The position numbers and the translations under genes are program-made. A DNA stretch of 64,000 nucleotides, from positions 1 to 64,000 of the forward strand of contig NZ_SMOD01000006.1 of NCBI RefSeq assembly GCF_004353905.1. Reading direction: 5' to 3'. Below the pieces are notes generated by a model, which was given only the letters and a program-made list of their open reading frames with translations, made no database searches and was not told the DNA's origin. Shown here piece after piece: positions 19,816 through 28,405 of the stretch. Position 1 is the first letter of the stretch. Each line of letters opens with the position of its first letter. The stretch is from Paraburkholderia guartelaensis. Lineage in GTDB: Bacteria > Pseudomonadota > Gammaproteobacteria > Burkholderiales > Burkholderiaceae.

Positions 19816-20022
19816 AAGGCGTCTGCGCGCCGCGCCAGCGCCCCCAGCGCCCAAACCCCGTGCGCGCACCGCCGGGCTTGCCCAGCCGTTTCTCCGTAGC
19901 CCTTCCCATTTAGCCCGTTATTAATGTAAACAGGCCCTAGCCGCCTTTGCGTCGATCATTGACACGGCGCGGGGCAGAAATTGCATCGCCGGTACCGCTG
20001 ACGAACGAGGACGCTTCACACG

Positions 20023-22038
20023 ATGATCTCCCCGCTGGAAATGACGCTGTTCCTGCTGCTCGCCTCGGTGGTTGGCGTCGTGCTGTTTCGTTATCTGAAT
20101 TTGCCGCCGATGCTCGGCTACCTCACGGTGGGCATTCTCGTGGGCCCGCGCGCGCTCGGCATCGTGCCGGACACGCATGGCGCGCAAAACCTGGCCGAGT
20201 TCGGCGTCGTGTTCCTGATGTTCTCCATCGGCCTCGAGTTCTCGCTCTCGAAGCTGCGTGCCATGCGCCACGCGGTGTTCGGCCTCGGGCTTTCGCAGGT
20301 GCTCGGCACGATTCTCGTGGCGCTCCTGCTCGGGCTCGTGCTGGAGCCGTGGGTGCACATCACCTGGCAGGCCTGCGTGGCGCTGGGCGGCGCGCTCGCC
20401 ATGTCGTCCACGGCCATTGTCAGCAAGATGCTGTCCGAGCGGCTCGAGATCGAATCGGAGCATGGCCGCAATATTCTGGGCGTGCTGCTGTTCCAGGATC
20501 TGGCCGTGGTCCCGCTGCTCATCGTGATCGCGGCGTTCGGCGGTTCGTCGGCTTCGCTCGTCGAGTCGCTCGGCACCGCCGCCGTGAAGATCGTGCTCGC
20601 GCTCGGCATCCTGCTCATCGTCGGGCAGAAGTTCATGACGCGCTGGTTCAACGTGGTCGCGCGCCGCCGCTCGCAGGAGCTGTTCGTGCTCAACGTGCTG
20701 CTCGTCACGCTGGGCGCCGCGTTCATCACCGACAAGTTCGGCCTCTCGCTCGCGCTCGGCGCCTTCATCGCGGGCATGCTGATCGCCGAGACGCCGTACA
20801 AGCATCAGGTGGAAGAGGACATCAAGCCGTTTCGCGACGTGCTGCTTGGCCTCTTCTTCGTGACCACGGGCATGCTGCTCAATCCGCACGTGATCTGGCA
20901 GCACCCGATCATGGTGGCGGCATTCTTCCTCGGGCCGGTCGTGATGAAGGCCGTGCTCATCACGGCGCTCACGCGTATTTTCGGCGCCTCGCCGGGCGTG
21001 GCCATGCGCACGGGCCTCGGACTCGCGCAGGCCGGCGAGTTCGGCTTCGTGCTGCTGAACCTCATTCTCGACAAGCATCTGGTCGACGCCACGCTGCTCC
21101 AGGCGATCCTCGCGGCCATGCTGCTGTCGATGCTCGCCGCGCCGTTCCTGATCCAGAACGCCGACCGGATCGTGCTGCGCCTCTCCTCGACGGAATGGAT
21201 GCAGCAGTCGCTGATGATGACGCGCATCGCCACGCAAAGCATCAAGCAAAGCGGCCATGTGATCGTGTGCGGCTACGGCCGTGCGGGGCAGAACCTCGCG
21301 CGCATGCTCGAATATGAGGGCCTTTCGTACGTCGCACTCGACCTCGACCCCGATCGCGTCGCGGCGGCGGCGGCAGCGGGCGAGTCGGTGGTATTCGGCG
21401 ACGCCGCGCGGCGCGAGTCGCTCGTCGCGGCGGGCATCCACCGTGCGGCTGCGGTGGCGATCACCTATGCCAATACGCAATCGGCGTTTCGCGTGCTCCA
21501 TCACATTCACGAGCTGGAGCCTACGTTGCCCGTGATCGTGCGCACGGTGGACGACGCCGATCTCGAACGCCTGCTCGCCGCGGGCGCAACCGAGGTGATT
21601 CCGGAGATTGTGGAAGGCAGCCTGATGCTCGCCTCGCACATGCTGGTGCTGATGGGCGTGCCGATGCGGCGCGTGGTGCGCCGCGTGGAAGAGTTGCGCG
21701 ACGAGCGCTACAGCCTCCTGCGCGGCTACTTCCACGGCACCGACGATGTGGGCGAGGACGGTCACGAGCAGGTGCGGCTACAATCCGTACCGGTCGACGA
21801 ACGCGCCGACGCCGTGGGCCGCACGCTCGCGGAACTGGGCCTGTCCGAACTCGGCGTCGAGGTAACGGCGATCCGCCGCCACGGCATTCGCGGCGTGGAA
21901 CCGGACCCATCGACCAAGCTGCGCGAGGCCGACATCGTCGTGCTGCGCGGTTTGCCCGAGCAGCTCGCGCTGGCCGAGGAGCGGCTTTCGCGGCATCGCA
22001 AGCCGGGCGCGGCCGGCGCGGGCGCGGCGGCGGCCTGA
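20023..22038 (+). CDS. CPA2-family monovalent cation:proton antiporter with TrkA domains
   Basis: This 671-residue inner-membrane protein resembles KefB/KefC/YbaL. The first 400 residues form about twelve membrane helices with the CPA2 features GIGLEFSLSKL-type motif (SIGLEFSLSKL), SSTAIVSKML and LFQDLAVVPLL. A TrkA-N/RCK domain follows (about 405-525; VIVCGYGRAGQNLARML binds NAD(H)), then a TrkA-C domain (about 575-655). It is expected to exchange K+ or Na+ for H+ and be gated by nucleotide or redox state. It is transcribed divergently from kdsD. Glutathione gating cannot be read from sequence. Confidence 0.9.
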   Translation: MISPLEMTLFLLLASVVGVVLFRYLNLPPMLGYLTVGILVGPRALGIVPDTHGAQNLAEFGVVFLMFSIGLEFSLSKLRAMRHAVFGLGLSQVLGTILVALLLGLVLEPWVHITWQACVALGGALAMSSTAIVSKMLSERLEIESEHGRNILGVLLFQDLAVVPLLIVIAAFGGSSASLVESLGTAAVKIVLALGILLIVGQKFMTRWFNVVARRRSQELFVLNVLLVTLGAAFITDKFGLSLALGAFIAGMLIAETPYKHQVEEDIKPFRDVLLGLFFVTTGMLLNPHVIWQHPIMVAAFFLGPVVMKAVLITALTRIFGASPGVAMRTGLGLAQAGEFGFVLLNLILDKHLVDATLLQAILAAMLLSMLAAPFLIQNADRIVLRLSSTEWMQQSLMMTRIATQSIKQSGHVIVCGYGRAGQNLARMLEYEGLSYVALDLDPDRVAAAAAAGESVVFGDAARRESLVAAGIHRAAAVAITYANTQSAFRVLHHIHELEPTLPVIVRTVDDADLERLLAAGATEVIPEIVEGSLMLASHMLVLMGVPMRRVVRRVEELRDERYSLLRGYFHGTDDVGEDGHEQVRLQSVPVDERADAVGRTLAELGLSELGVEVTAIRRHGIRGVEPDPSTKLREADIVVLRGLPEQLALAEERLSRHRKPGAAGAGAAAA

Positions 22039-22145
22039 TGCGCCGTCGTTGTCACCGTCGCCGCCGCAATAGCGAGACCGCCCAAGGGTTCCGCCCCGTT
22101 TAAATAGCTCTACCGTTCCTTATCCAGCCACTACCCGGAGAAATC

Positions 22146-22712
22146 ATGTCCAACGCACCTGCGAACCCGAGCGCTGAAGCCGCCCAGTTCGTGAAAAGCC
22201 TGATCCGCACGGTGCCCGACTGGCCTCAGCCGGGAGTGCAGTTCCGCGATATCACGCCGCTCATCGGCCATCCGAAGGGCCTGCGCGTGCTGATCGACCT
22301 GTTCGTCGAGCGCTATGTCGATGCGAAGCTCGACTACGTCGCCGGGCTCGATGCGCGCGGTTTCATCATCGGGCCGATCGTTGCGTATGAGCTGAACGTG
22401 GGCTTCATTCCGATTCGCAAGATCGGCAAGCTGCCGTACAAGACCGTTTCCGAGACCTACAAGCTCGAATACGGCGAAGCGACCGTCGAGATTCATGAGG
22501 ACGCCTGCGGCAAGGGCGACCGCGTCGTGATCGTCGACGACCTGATCGCCACCGGCGGCACCATGATGGCCGGCAAGCTGCTGCTCGAACGCCTCGGCGC
22601 GAGCGTGGTGGAGGGCGCCGCAATCATCGACCTCCCGGATCTGGGCGGCTCGAAGCTGCTCACCGATGCAGGCCTGCCGCTCTTCACCGTGACCGCCTTC
22701 GGCGGCCACTGA
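22146..22712 (+). CDS. apt: Adenine phosphoribosyltransferase
   Basis: Apt salvages adenine to AMP using PRPP. The 188-residue protein has the PRPP-binding loop [17 protein letters not shown], the N-terminal [16 protein letters not shown] and the adenine-site [19 protein letters not shown] lies just before the ATG at 22146. It is the first of four closely spaced plus-strand genes that end with purU. Confidence 0.96.
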   Translation: MSNAPANPSAEAAQFVKSLIRTVPDWPQPGVQFRDITPLIGHPKGLRVLIDLFVERYVDAKLDYVAGLDARGFIIGPIVAYELNVGFIPIRKIGKLPYKTVSETYKLEYGEATVEIHEDACGKGDRVVIVDDLIATGGTMMAGKLLLERLGASVVEGAAIIDLPDLGGSKLLTDAGLPLFTVTAFGGH

Positions 22713-22744
22713 CACCCGAACGCACACCGCCACGAGTCGATCTC

Positions 22745-23359
22745 ATGCCGAATTTCGCGCTCTTTCTCGCCACCTCCATCGCCATCACGTTCGCGCCCGG
22801 TCCAGACAATCTCCAGGTGCTCGCGCGCGGCATTTCGCAGGGCCGCGCCGCCGGCCTCGTGGCCGCGCTCGGTTTCGCCGCGGGCGTGACGTTCCACACC
22901 ACGCTCGCGGCACTCGGCGTGGCCGCCGTGCTGCGCTCTTCGCCGCTCGCGTTCCAGATCCTCAAGCTCGCCGGCGCCGCGTATCTCGTGTGGATCGGCG
23001 TGAAGGCGCTGCGCAGCCAGGGTCTCGCCGCCGCCGGCGACAGGCCGCGCCAGCCGCTCTCCGCGATCTTTCGTCAGAGCGTGCTCGGCAACATCATGAA
23101 CCCGAAGGTGACGCTGTTCTTCGTCGTGTTCCTGCCGCAGTTCGTCGACCCGCATGGCGCGCAGCACGTGACGCTGCAGATGCTCGAGCTCGGCCTCGTG
23201 TTCATGGCTCAGACGGTCGTGGTGTTCTCCGTCTTCGGGCTGTGCGCGGGCACGATCGGCGGCTGGCTGAAGCGCCGGCCGCGCGCGGGTGTGTGGCTCG
23301 ACCGCCTCGCCGGCATCACCTTCATCGCCATCGGCATTCGCGTCGCCCTGCGCGACTGA
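22745..23359 (+). CDS. LysE/RhtB-family amino-acid exporter
   Basis: The 204-residue membrane protein has six hydrophobic segments and the LysE-family signature near the N-terminus (FAPGPDNLQVLARGISQGRA), plus NPKVTLFFVVFLPQFVD in the middle. The family exports amino acids such as lysine, threonine or homoserine lactone; substrate cannot be read from sequence. It follows apt by 32 bases. Confidence 0.88.
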   Translation: MPNFALFLATSIAITFAPGPDNLQVLARGISQGRAAGLVAALGFAAGVTFHTTLAALGVAAVLRSSPLAFQILKLAGAAYLVWIGVKALRSQGLAAAGDRPRQPLSAIFRQSVLGNIMNPKVTLFFVVFLPQFVDPHGAQHVTLQMLELGLVFMAQTVVVFSVFGLCAGTIGGWLKRRPRAGVWLDRLAGITFIAIGIRVALRD

Positions 23360-23377
23360 TCTACGGAGTCCTGATCG

Positions 23378-24247
23378 ATGACCTTGCCTTGCATTATCGA
23401 CGCGCGGCGTTTCGATGCCGGCGTGCATCTGCCGTTTCACATCGGTGACGAGCGCGTGGGCTGGATACGCGAGAACGATGTGGCGCTGCTCGCACGCTGG
23501 CCCGACGTATTCGAAATCGACGGCGATGCGGATAGCGCCCGTGTGACGCTCGCCGCGCACTTCGATAGTGTCGATGCACGCAGCGCGGCCCTCGCCTCAG
23601 TGATCGGCGCACTTGCGGCGGAAGGGCACATTCCGGGCTGGCGCAACGAAACCTACGCGATCCGCAATGCCTTCGACGCGCCGCCGCTCGCCTTTATCGA
23701 ACGCGCGGCCTCGCGCTTCTTCGGTACGATGACGTACGCGGTGCATCTGAACGGCGTCGTAGAATACGCAGATTCAGTGTCGCCCGGCGCGCCGCAATTG
23801 TGGATTGCGCGGCGCAGCGACACCAAGGCCACCGACCCCGGCATGCTGGACAACGTCGTGGCGGGCGGCATCGGGTGGGGCTTCGGCATCGAGGCCACGC
23901 TCGTGAAGGAATGCTGGGAAGAGGCGGGCATCCCCGAGGAGCTGGCGCGCAAGGCGCGCGCGGGCCGCACGGTGCACGTGCTGCAGTCGCTGCCCGAAGG
24001 CACGCAGGCCGAGCAGATCTTCATCTACGATCTCGTGCTCCCGGCCGACTTCGTGCCGCACAACCAGGACGGCGAGGTGGGCGAGCATCGCCTCGCGCGC
24101 ATCGACGAAGCCGCGCGCTGGATCGAGGAGGGCGCAATGACGGTGGACGCGAGCCTCGCGACGCTCGACTGCCTGCTGCGCCGCCAATGGATTGACGAAG
24201 ACGCGTGCGAGGGCATTGCCGCGATCTTCGAACCGCCGACGCTGTGA
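23378..24247 (+). CDS. Nudix hydrolase with DUF4743 N-terminal domain
   Basis: The 289-residue protein has an N-terminal DUF4743-type region (about 1-120) and a Nudix domain (about 125-265) whose box reads GWGFGIEATLVKECWEEAGI, with the metal-binding glutamates of REXXEE present as KECWEE. The same architecture occurs in plant and fungal enzymes that hydrolyse damaged forms of thiamine diphosphate, and that function is possible but unproven here. It follows the LysE gene by 18 bases with CGGAG before the ATG. Confidence 0.85.
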   Translation: MTLPCIIDARRFDAGVHLPFHIGDERVGWIRENDVALLARWPDVFEIDGDADSARVTLAAHFDSVDARSAALASVIGALAAEGHIPGWRNETYAIRNAFDAPPLAFIERAASRFFGTMTYAVHLNGVVEYADSVSPGAPQLWIARRSDTKATDPGMLDNVVAGGIGWGFGIEATLVKECWEEAGIPEELARKARAGRTVHVLQSLPEGTQAEQIFIYDLVLPADFVPHNQDGEVGEHRLARIDEAARWIEEGAMTVDASLATLDCLLRRQWIDEDACEGIAAIFEPPTL

Positions 24248-24322
24248 AAGGGCGCCGGTTCTTTTAGCAAAGCCCCAAAGCCCTTTTAGAAACACCAAGT
24301 CTTGACGGGAGTTACCAAGGTC

Positions 24323-25192
24323 ATGTCGACCGATCACAGCTTCATCCTCAAACTGTCGTGCGCCGACCGGCCTGGCATCGTGCACGCCGTGTCGGGCTTT
24401 CTGTTCGAGCGCGGCAGCAATATTCTCGACTCGGCCCAGTTCGGCGACAGCCACACGGGCGAGTTCTTCATGCGCGTGCACTTCCAGCAAGTGGGCGGCG
24501 ACCCGGGCCTCGACGGCCTGCGCAGCGCGTTCGAGCCGCTCGCGCAGGAGTTCGGCATGCGCTGGGAAATGCATGACGCGAACGTGAAGCCGCGCGTCGT
24601 CATCATGGTCTCGAAGATCGGCCATTGCCTGAACGACCTGCTGTTCCGCTATCGCACCGGCCAGCTGCCTATCGAGATTCCGGCGATCATCTCGAATCAC
24701 AAGGACTTCTATCAGCTCGCCGCGAGCTACAACATTCCGTTCCATCACTTCCCGCTGCTCGGCGGCACCGAGGCCGACAAGGCGGCGCAGGAAGCGCGCG
24801 TGCTCGAAGTGGTGAACCGCGAAGGCGCCGATCTCGTCGTGCTCGCGCGCTACATGCAGATCCTCTCGCCGCAGCTGTGCAAGGCGCTCGAAGGCCGCGC
24901 GATCAACATCCATCATTCGTTCCTGCCGAGCTTCAAGGGCGCGAAGCCGTACTACCAGGCGTTCGATCGCGGCGTGAAGCTGATTGGCGCAACGGCGCAC
25001 TATGTGACGTCCGATCTCGACGAAGGCCCGATCATCGAGCAGGAAGTCGAGCGCGTGGATCACAACATGACGCCGGACCAGCTCACCGCCATTGGCCGCG
25101 ACGTGGAGTGCGTGACGCTCGCGCGCGCGGTGAAGTGGCACGTGGAGCATCGCATCGTGCTCAACGGGCACAAAACGGTCGTGTTCCGTTGA
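24323..25192 (+). CDS. purU: Formyltetrahydrofolate deformylase
   Basis: PurU hydrolyses 10-formyl-THF to THF and formate, balancing the one-carbon pool and feeding formate to purine synthesis. The 289-residue protein has an N-terminal ACT domain (about 8-85; LKLSCADRPGIVHAVSGFL) and a formyltransferase-like catalytic domain with VVLARYMQILS, NIHHSFLPSFKGAKPY and the catalytic aspartate in SDLDEGPIIEQ. I prefer the ATG at 24323 (MSTDHSF) over a TTG at 24302. A strong terminator follows at 25220. Confidence 0.95.
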   Translation: MSTDHSFILKLSCADRPGIVHAVSGFLFERGSNILDSAQFGDSHTGEFFMRVHFQQVGGDPGLDGLRSAFEPLAQEFGMRWEMHDANVKPRVVIMVSKIGHCLNDLLFRYRTGQLPIEIPAIISNHKDFYQLAASYNIPFHHFPLLGGTEADKAAQEARVLEVVNREGADLVVLARYMQILSPQLCKALEGRAINIHHSFLPSFKGAKPYYQAFDRGVKLIGATAHYVTSDLDEGPIIEQEVERVDHNMTPDQLTAIGRDVECVTLARAVKWHVEHRIVLNGHKTVVFR

Positions 25193-25219
25193 TCTTTTAT
25201 TGATCGCGTGCGACACCAT

Positions 25220-25254
25220 GCCGTAGCGTGTTTCATGACACGCTACGGCTTTTC
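25220..25254 (+). terminator. Strong terminator after purU
   Basis: GCCGTAGCGTGT and ACACGCTACGGC form a perfect 12-pair stem with a six-base loop, followed by TTTT. It insulates the nitrate cluster from purU transcription. Confidence 0.9.
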
Positions 25255-25282
25255 GAACTAATCTTATTGCTCTCCGGCGCGT

Positions 25283-25296
25283 TCGCATGCATGCGA
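25283..25296. promoter_or_regulatory. Perfect 14-bp palindrome upstream of narK1
   Basis: TCGCATGCATGCGA is its own reverse complement and lies about 145 bases before narK1, between the purU terminator and the gene. It may be an operator; the regulator is unknown. It does not match the FNR/ANR consensus TTGATnnnnATCAA. About 30 bases further on, TACTACT and TACTCCT overlap and fit the NarL heptamer TACYNMT loosely. Confidence 0.35.
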
Positions 25297-25402
25297 TTTT
25301 TCTTCTGCGCCAACTCACTCCCGCGGTACTACTCCTTAAGTTCTAGTGGCGCATCGTCGCGCACTCCCTGCGGAGAATAGTCCGCACCTTTCGTCTTTCC
25401 TA

Positions 25403-25431
25403 CTCTTGTCACGTCAACTAAACGACAAGAG
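25403..25431 (+). promoter_or_regulatory. Stem-loop overlapping the narK1 ribosome-binding site
   Basis: CTCTTGTC (25403-25410) and GACAAGAG (25424-25431) are perfect complements. The right arm runs into the Shine-Dalgarno GAGGGA at 25429-25434, nine bases before the narK1 ATG. In mRNA the hairpin could limit ribosome access. The structure is visible; the regulatory role is inference. Confidence 0.45.
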
Positions 25432-25439
25432 GGAAATTC

Positions 25440-26765
25440 ATGAAAGCGGCCTTATCCCCGCAAGCGGAACCCGTCGCCGATAGCCGTGCCTGGCGCGTGC
25501 TGGGTTCGAGCACCTTCGCGTTCACGATCTGCTTCGCCGTCTGGATGATGTTCGCGATCCTCGGCATTCCGCTCAAAAAGCAGCTCCACCTCACCGATAC
25601 CGAATTCGGCCTGATTGCCGCGATGCCCGTGCTCACCGGCTCGCTCGCACGCGTGCCGCTCGGCATCTGGACCGACCGCTTCGGCGGGCGCATCGTCTTC
25701 TTCATCACCATGCTCGCGACCGTCGTGCCGATCTGGCTCGTCTCGTATGCGACGCAACTCTGGCAATTCCTCACGCTGGGCCTGTTCGTGGGGTTCGCCG
25801 GCGCATCGTTCTCGGTGGGCACGCCCTATGTCGCGCGCTGGTTCCCGAAGTCTCGCCAGGGGCTCGCCATGGGCATCTTCGGCGCGGGCAATTCGGGCGC
25901 CGCGCTTAACAAGTTCGTGGCACCGGTGCTGATCGTCGCGGCCGGTACGTGGACCATCGTGCCGAAGGTCTACGCCGTCGCCATGCTCGCGACTGCGCTG
26001 CTGTTCCTGTTGTTCTCCGCGAGCAACCCCGCGCACCGCGTGGGCGGCACGGCGAGCGTGGCGAGCCAGATGCGCGTGCTCGCCGACCCGCGTGTGCTGC
26101 GCTACGCGCAGTACTACTCGGTGGTGTTCGGCGGCTATGTCGGCCTGTCGCTGTGGATGCCGCAGTACTACGTGAATCAGTATGGCTTCGGCATCGAGCA
26201 GGCTGCGTTTCTCGCGGCGTGCTTCTCGCTGCCCGGCGGCGTGCTGCGTGCGGTAGGCGGCTGGCTCTCCGACCGCTACGGCGCCTATCGCACGACGTGG
26301 GCCGTGATGTGGGTCGCGCTCGCGTGCTTCTTCCTGCTGAGCTATCCGCCGACCGACTTCACGATCCACAGCGCGCATGGCCCGCTCGGCCTGCATATCA
26401 GCACGGGGCCGGTGTTCTACACGGTGCTGATGTTCGTCGTCGGTATCGCGATGGCGGTAGGCAAGGCCTCGGTCTTCAAGTTCATCGGCGACGAGTACAC
26501 CGACAACATCGGCGCCGTCTCCGGCGTCGTGGGGCTGGCGGGCGGCCTCGCGGGCTTCGTGCTGCCGATCCTGTTCGGCCTGCTCGTCGACCTCACGGGC
26601 GTGCGCACGACCTGCTTCATGTTGATGTTCGGCGCCACCATCGTAAGCCTGCTTTTCATGCACTTCTCGTTCCGCCCCGAAGCGCTCGCCCACGGCAGCG
26701 CGAAGCTTGCACGCAAGGTTCGCACCGCGACGCCGGCGCCGAAGGAAACCACGTACTCCGAATGA
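25440..26765 (+). CDS. narK1: NarK1-type nitrate transporter (MFS)
   Basis: The 441-residue, twelve-helix protein belongs to the nitrate/nitrite porter family. It has the NNP features GIPLKKQLHLTDTEFGLIAA, PLGIWTDRFGGRIVF in the loop after helix 2, and the two glycine-rich signatures FGAGNSGAALNKFVAPVL (helix 5) and SGVVGLAGGLAGFVLP (helix 11). NarK1-type members are proposed to import nitrate with protons to start respiration. A hairpin covers its ribosome site. It opens the cluster narK1-narK2-narGHJI. Confidence 0.93.
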   Translation: MKAALSPQAEPVADSRAWRVLGSSTFAFTICFAVWMMFAILGIPLKKQLHLTDTEFGLIAAMPVLTGSLARVPLGIWTDRFGGRIVFFITMLATVVPIWLVSYATQLWQFLTLGLFVGFAGASFSVGTPYVARWFPKSRQGLAMGIFGAGNSGAALNKFVAPVLIVAAGTWTIVPKVYAVAMLATALLFLLFSASNPAHRVGGTASVASQMRVLADPRVLRYAQYYSVVFGGYVGLSLWMPQYYVNQYGFGIEQAAFLAACFSLPGGVLRAVGGWLSDRYGAYRTTWAVMWVALACFFLLSYPPTDFTIHSAHGPLGLHISTGPVFYTVLMFVVGIAMAVGKASVFKFIGDEYTDNIGAVSGVVGLAGGLAGFVLPILFGLLVDLTGVRTTCFMLMFGATIVSLLFMHFSFRPEALAHGSAKLARKVRTATPAPKETTYSE

Positions 26766-26810
26766 TCCAACTTGCGCCGCGCGTGCGGCGCCTACTGTAC
26801 GAGCACAATC

Positions 26811-28205
26811 ATGTCCAAATATCTCCTGACCCAATGGGAGCCCGAGAACTCGAAGTTCTGGCAGGCTTCCGGCGAGCAGATCGCCACCCGTAACCTGTGG
26901 ATTTCGATTCCCGCGCTGATGCTGGCGTTCGTGGTGTGGTCGCTGTGGAGCGTCACGGTCGTCAATCTCGACAAGGGCGGCTTTCACTTCACGAAGAACG
27001 AACTCTTCTGGCTCACGGCGCTGCCCGCGCTTTCGGGCGCCACGTTGCGCATCTTCTATTCGTTTCTCGTGCCGATTTTCGGCGGCCGCCGCTTCACGGC
27101 GATCTCCACGGCGAGCCTCCTGATTCCGGCCTTCGGCATGGGCTTCGCACTGCGCGATCCGTCCACCTCGTATTCGACGCTGCTCGTGCTCGCGCTGCTG
27201 TGCGGTCTGGGCGGCGCGAACTTCAGCTCGTCGATGGCGAACATCAGCTTCTTCTTTCCGAAGGCGCGCAAGGGTTTTGCCACCGGCCTCAATGCGGGCA
27301 TCGGCAACCTTGGTGTTTCGCTCGTGCAGTTCGTCACCCCGATCGTCATCTCGACGGCCGTGTTCGCGGGCCTGCTCGGCGACGGCCAGACCTACGTGAA
27401 GGACGGCGTCGAGCACAGCATCTGGCTGCAGAACGCGGGCTTCGTGTGGATTCCGCTCATCGTCGCCTCTTCGTTTGCCGCATGGTTCGGCATGAACGAC
27501 ATCGCCGATGCGAAGGCCTCGTTCAGCGAGCAGGCCGTGATCTTCCGCCGCGCGCACAACTGGATCATGTGCTTCCTCTATGTCGGCACGTTCGGCTCGT
27601 TCATCGGTTTCTCGGCCGGCCTCGCGCTTCTCACGAAGGCGGAGTTTCCCGCCATCAACCCCACTGCATGGGCCTTCCTCGGGCCGCTCGCCGGCGCGCT
27701 CACGCGCCCCGTCGGCGGCTGGATCTCGGACAAGCTCGGCGGCGCGCGCGTCACACTCTGGACTTTCCTCGCGATGATCGTCGCGGTGATGGGCGTGATC
27801 GCGTTCCTGCCGGGCGGCGCGCTGGGCGGCGCACAGGGCAGCTTCGCGGGCTTCCTCGCGATGTTCGTCGTGCTGTTCGCGCTCACCGGCATCGGCAACG
27901 GCTCGACCTTCCGCATGATCCCCGTGATCTTCCTCACGCAGCATCAACGCGCCGCGAAGGGCAAGGGCGATGAGGCGAAGCGCAGCGCACTTGCCGAAGC
28001 GGGCAAGGAATCGGCGGCGGTGCTCGGCTTCGCGGGTGCAATGGGCGCATACGGCGGCTTCTTCATTCCGAAGAGCTTCGGCACGTCGCTCGACATGACC
28101 GGCTCACCGGTCGGCGCGCTCGTGTGCTTCATCGGCTTCTATGTGGTGTGCGCGGTGGTCACGTGGTTGTTCTACGCGCGCCGCAACGCGTCCATGCCTT
28201 GCTGA
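26811..28205 (+). CDS. narK2: NarK2-type nitrate/nitrite antiporter (MFS)
   Basis: The 464-residue protein is a second NNP-family transporter with the longer N-terminal cytoplasmic segment (MSKYLLTQWEPENSKFW) and the signature GLNAGIGNLGVSLVQFVTPI. NarK2-type proteins exchange periplasmic nitrate for cytoplasmic nitrite. The ATG at 26811 is 45 bases after narK1; an in-frame start at 26772 adds 13 residues with no family match. The two separate genes correspond to the two halves fused in Paracoccus NarK. The 200 bases before narG have no recognised gene. Confidence 0.93.
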   Translation: MSKYLLTQWEPENSKFWQASGEQIATRNLWISIPALMLAFVVWSLWSVTVVNLDKGGFHFTKNELFWLTALPALSGATLRIFYSFLVPIFGGRRFTAISTASLLIPAFGMGFALRDPSTSYSTLLVLALLCGLGGANFSSSMANISFFFPKARKGFATGLNAGIGNLGVSLVQFVTPIVISTAVFAGLLGDGQTYVKDGVEHSIWLQNAGFVWIPLIVASSFAAWFGMNDIADAKASFSEQAVIFRRAHNWIMCFLYVGTFGSFIGFSAGLALLTKAEFPAINPTAWAFLGPLAGALTRPVGGWISDKLGGARVTLWTFLAMIVAVMGVIAFLPGGALGGAQGSFAGFLAMFVVLFALTGIGNGSTFRMIPVIFLTQHQRAAKGKGDEAKRSALAEAGKESAAVLGFAGAMGAYGGFFIPKSFGTSLDMTGSPVGALVCFIGFYVVCAVVTWLFYARRNASMPC

Positions 28206-28405
28206 TCGGATTAGTCCTTTGGGAGTAGTGCGGCGCATGGGGACTCATCCCATTGCGCTGCGTGAACTCTCCCCTTGATGAATGGGCAGGCAAGCGCCTG
28301 CTCGCCATACTCGGAACGATACGAGCGCCAGGCGCCACGCAGGCAACGCAAGCGGGCGGCGACAGGCGCGATCGATCGATTCCAGCAGCAGTCCCGGAGA
28401 ACCTG

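Noticed and set aside
25187..25206. TTGAT-containing sequence at the end of purU considered as an FNR/ANR box
   Set aside because: The second half reads ATTGAT rather than ATCAA, and it lies upstream of the purU terminator.
25452..27947. Minus-strand open frame of 831 codons antisense to narK1 and narK2
   Set aside because: Arg/Glu/His-rich translation without domains; it mirrors codon bias of the real transporter genes.
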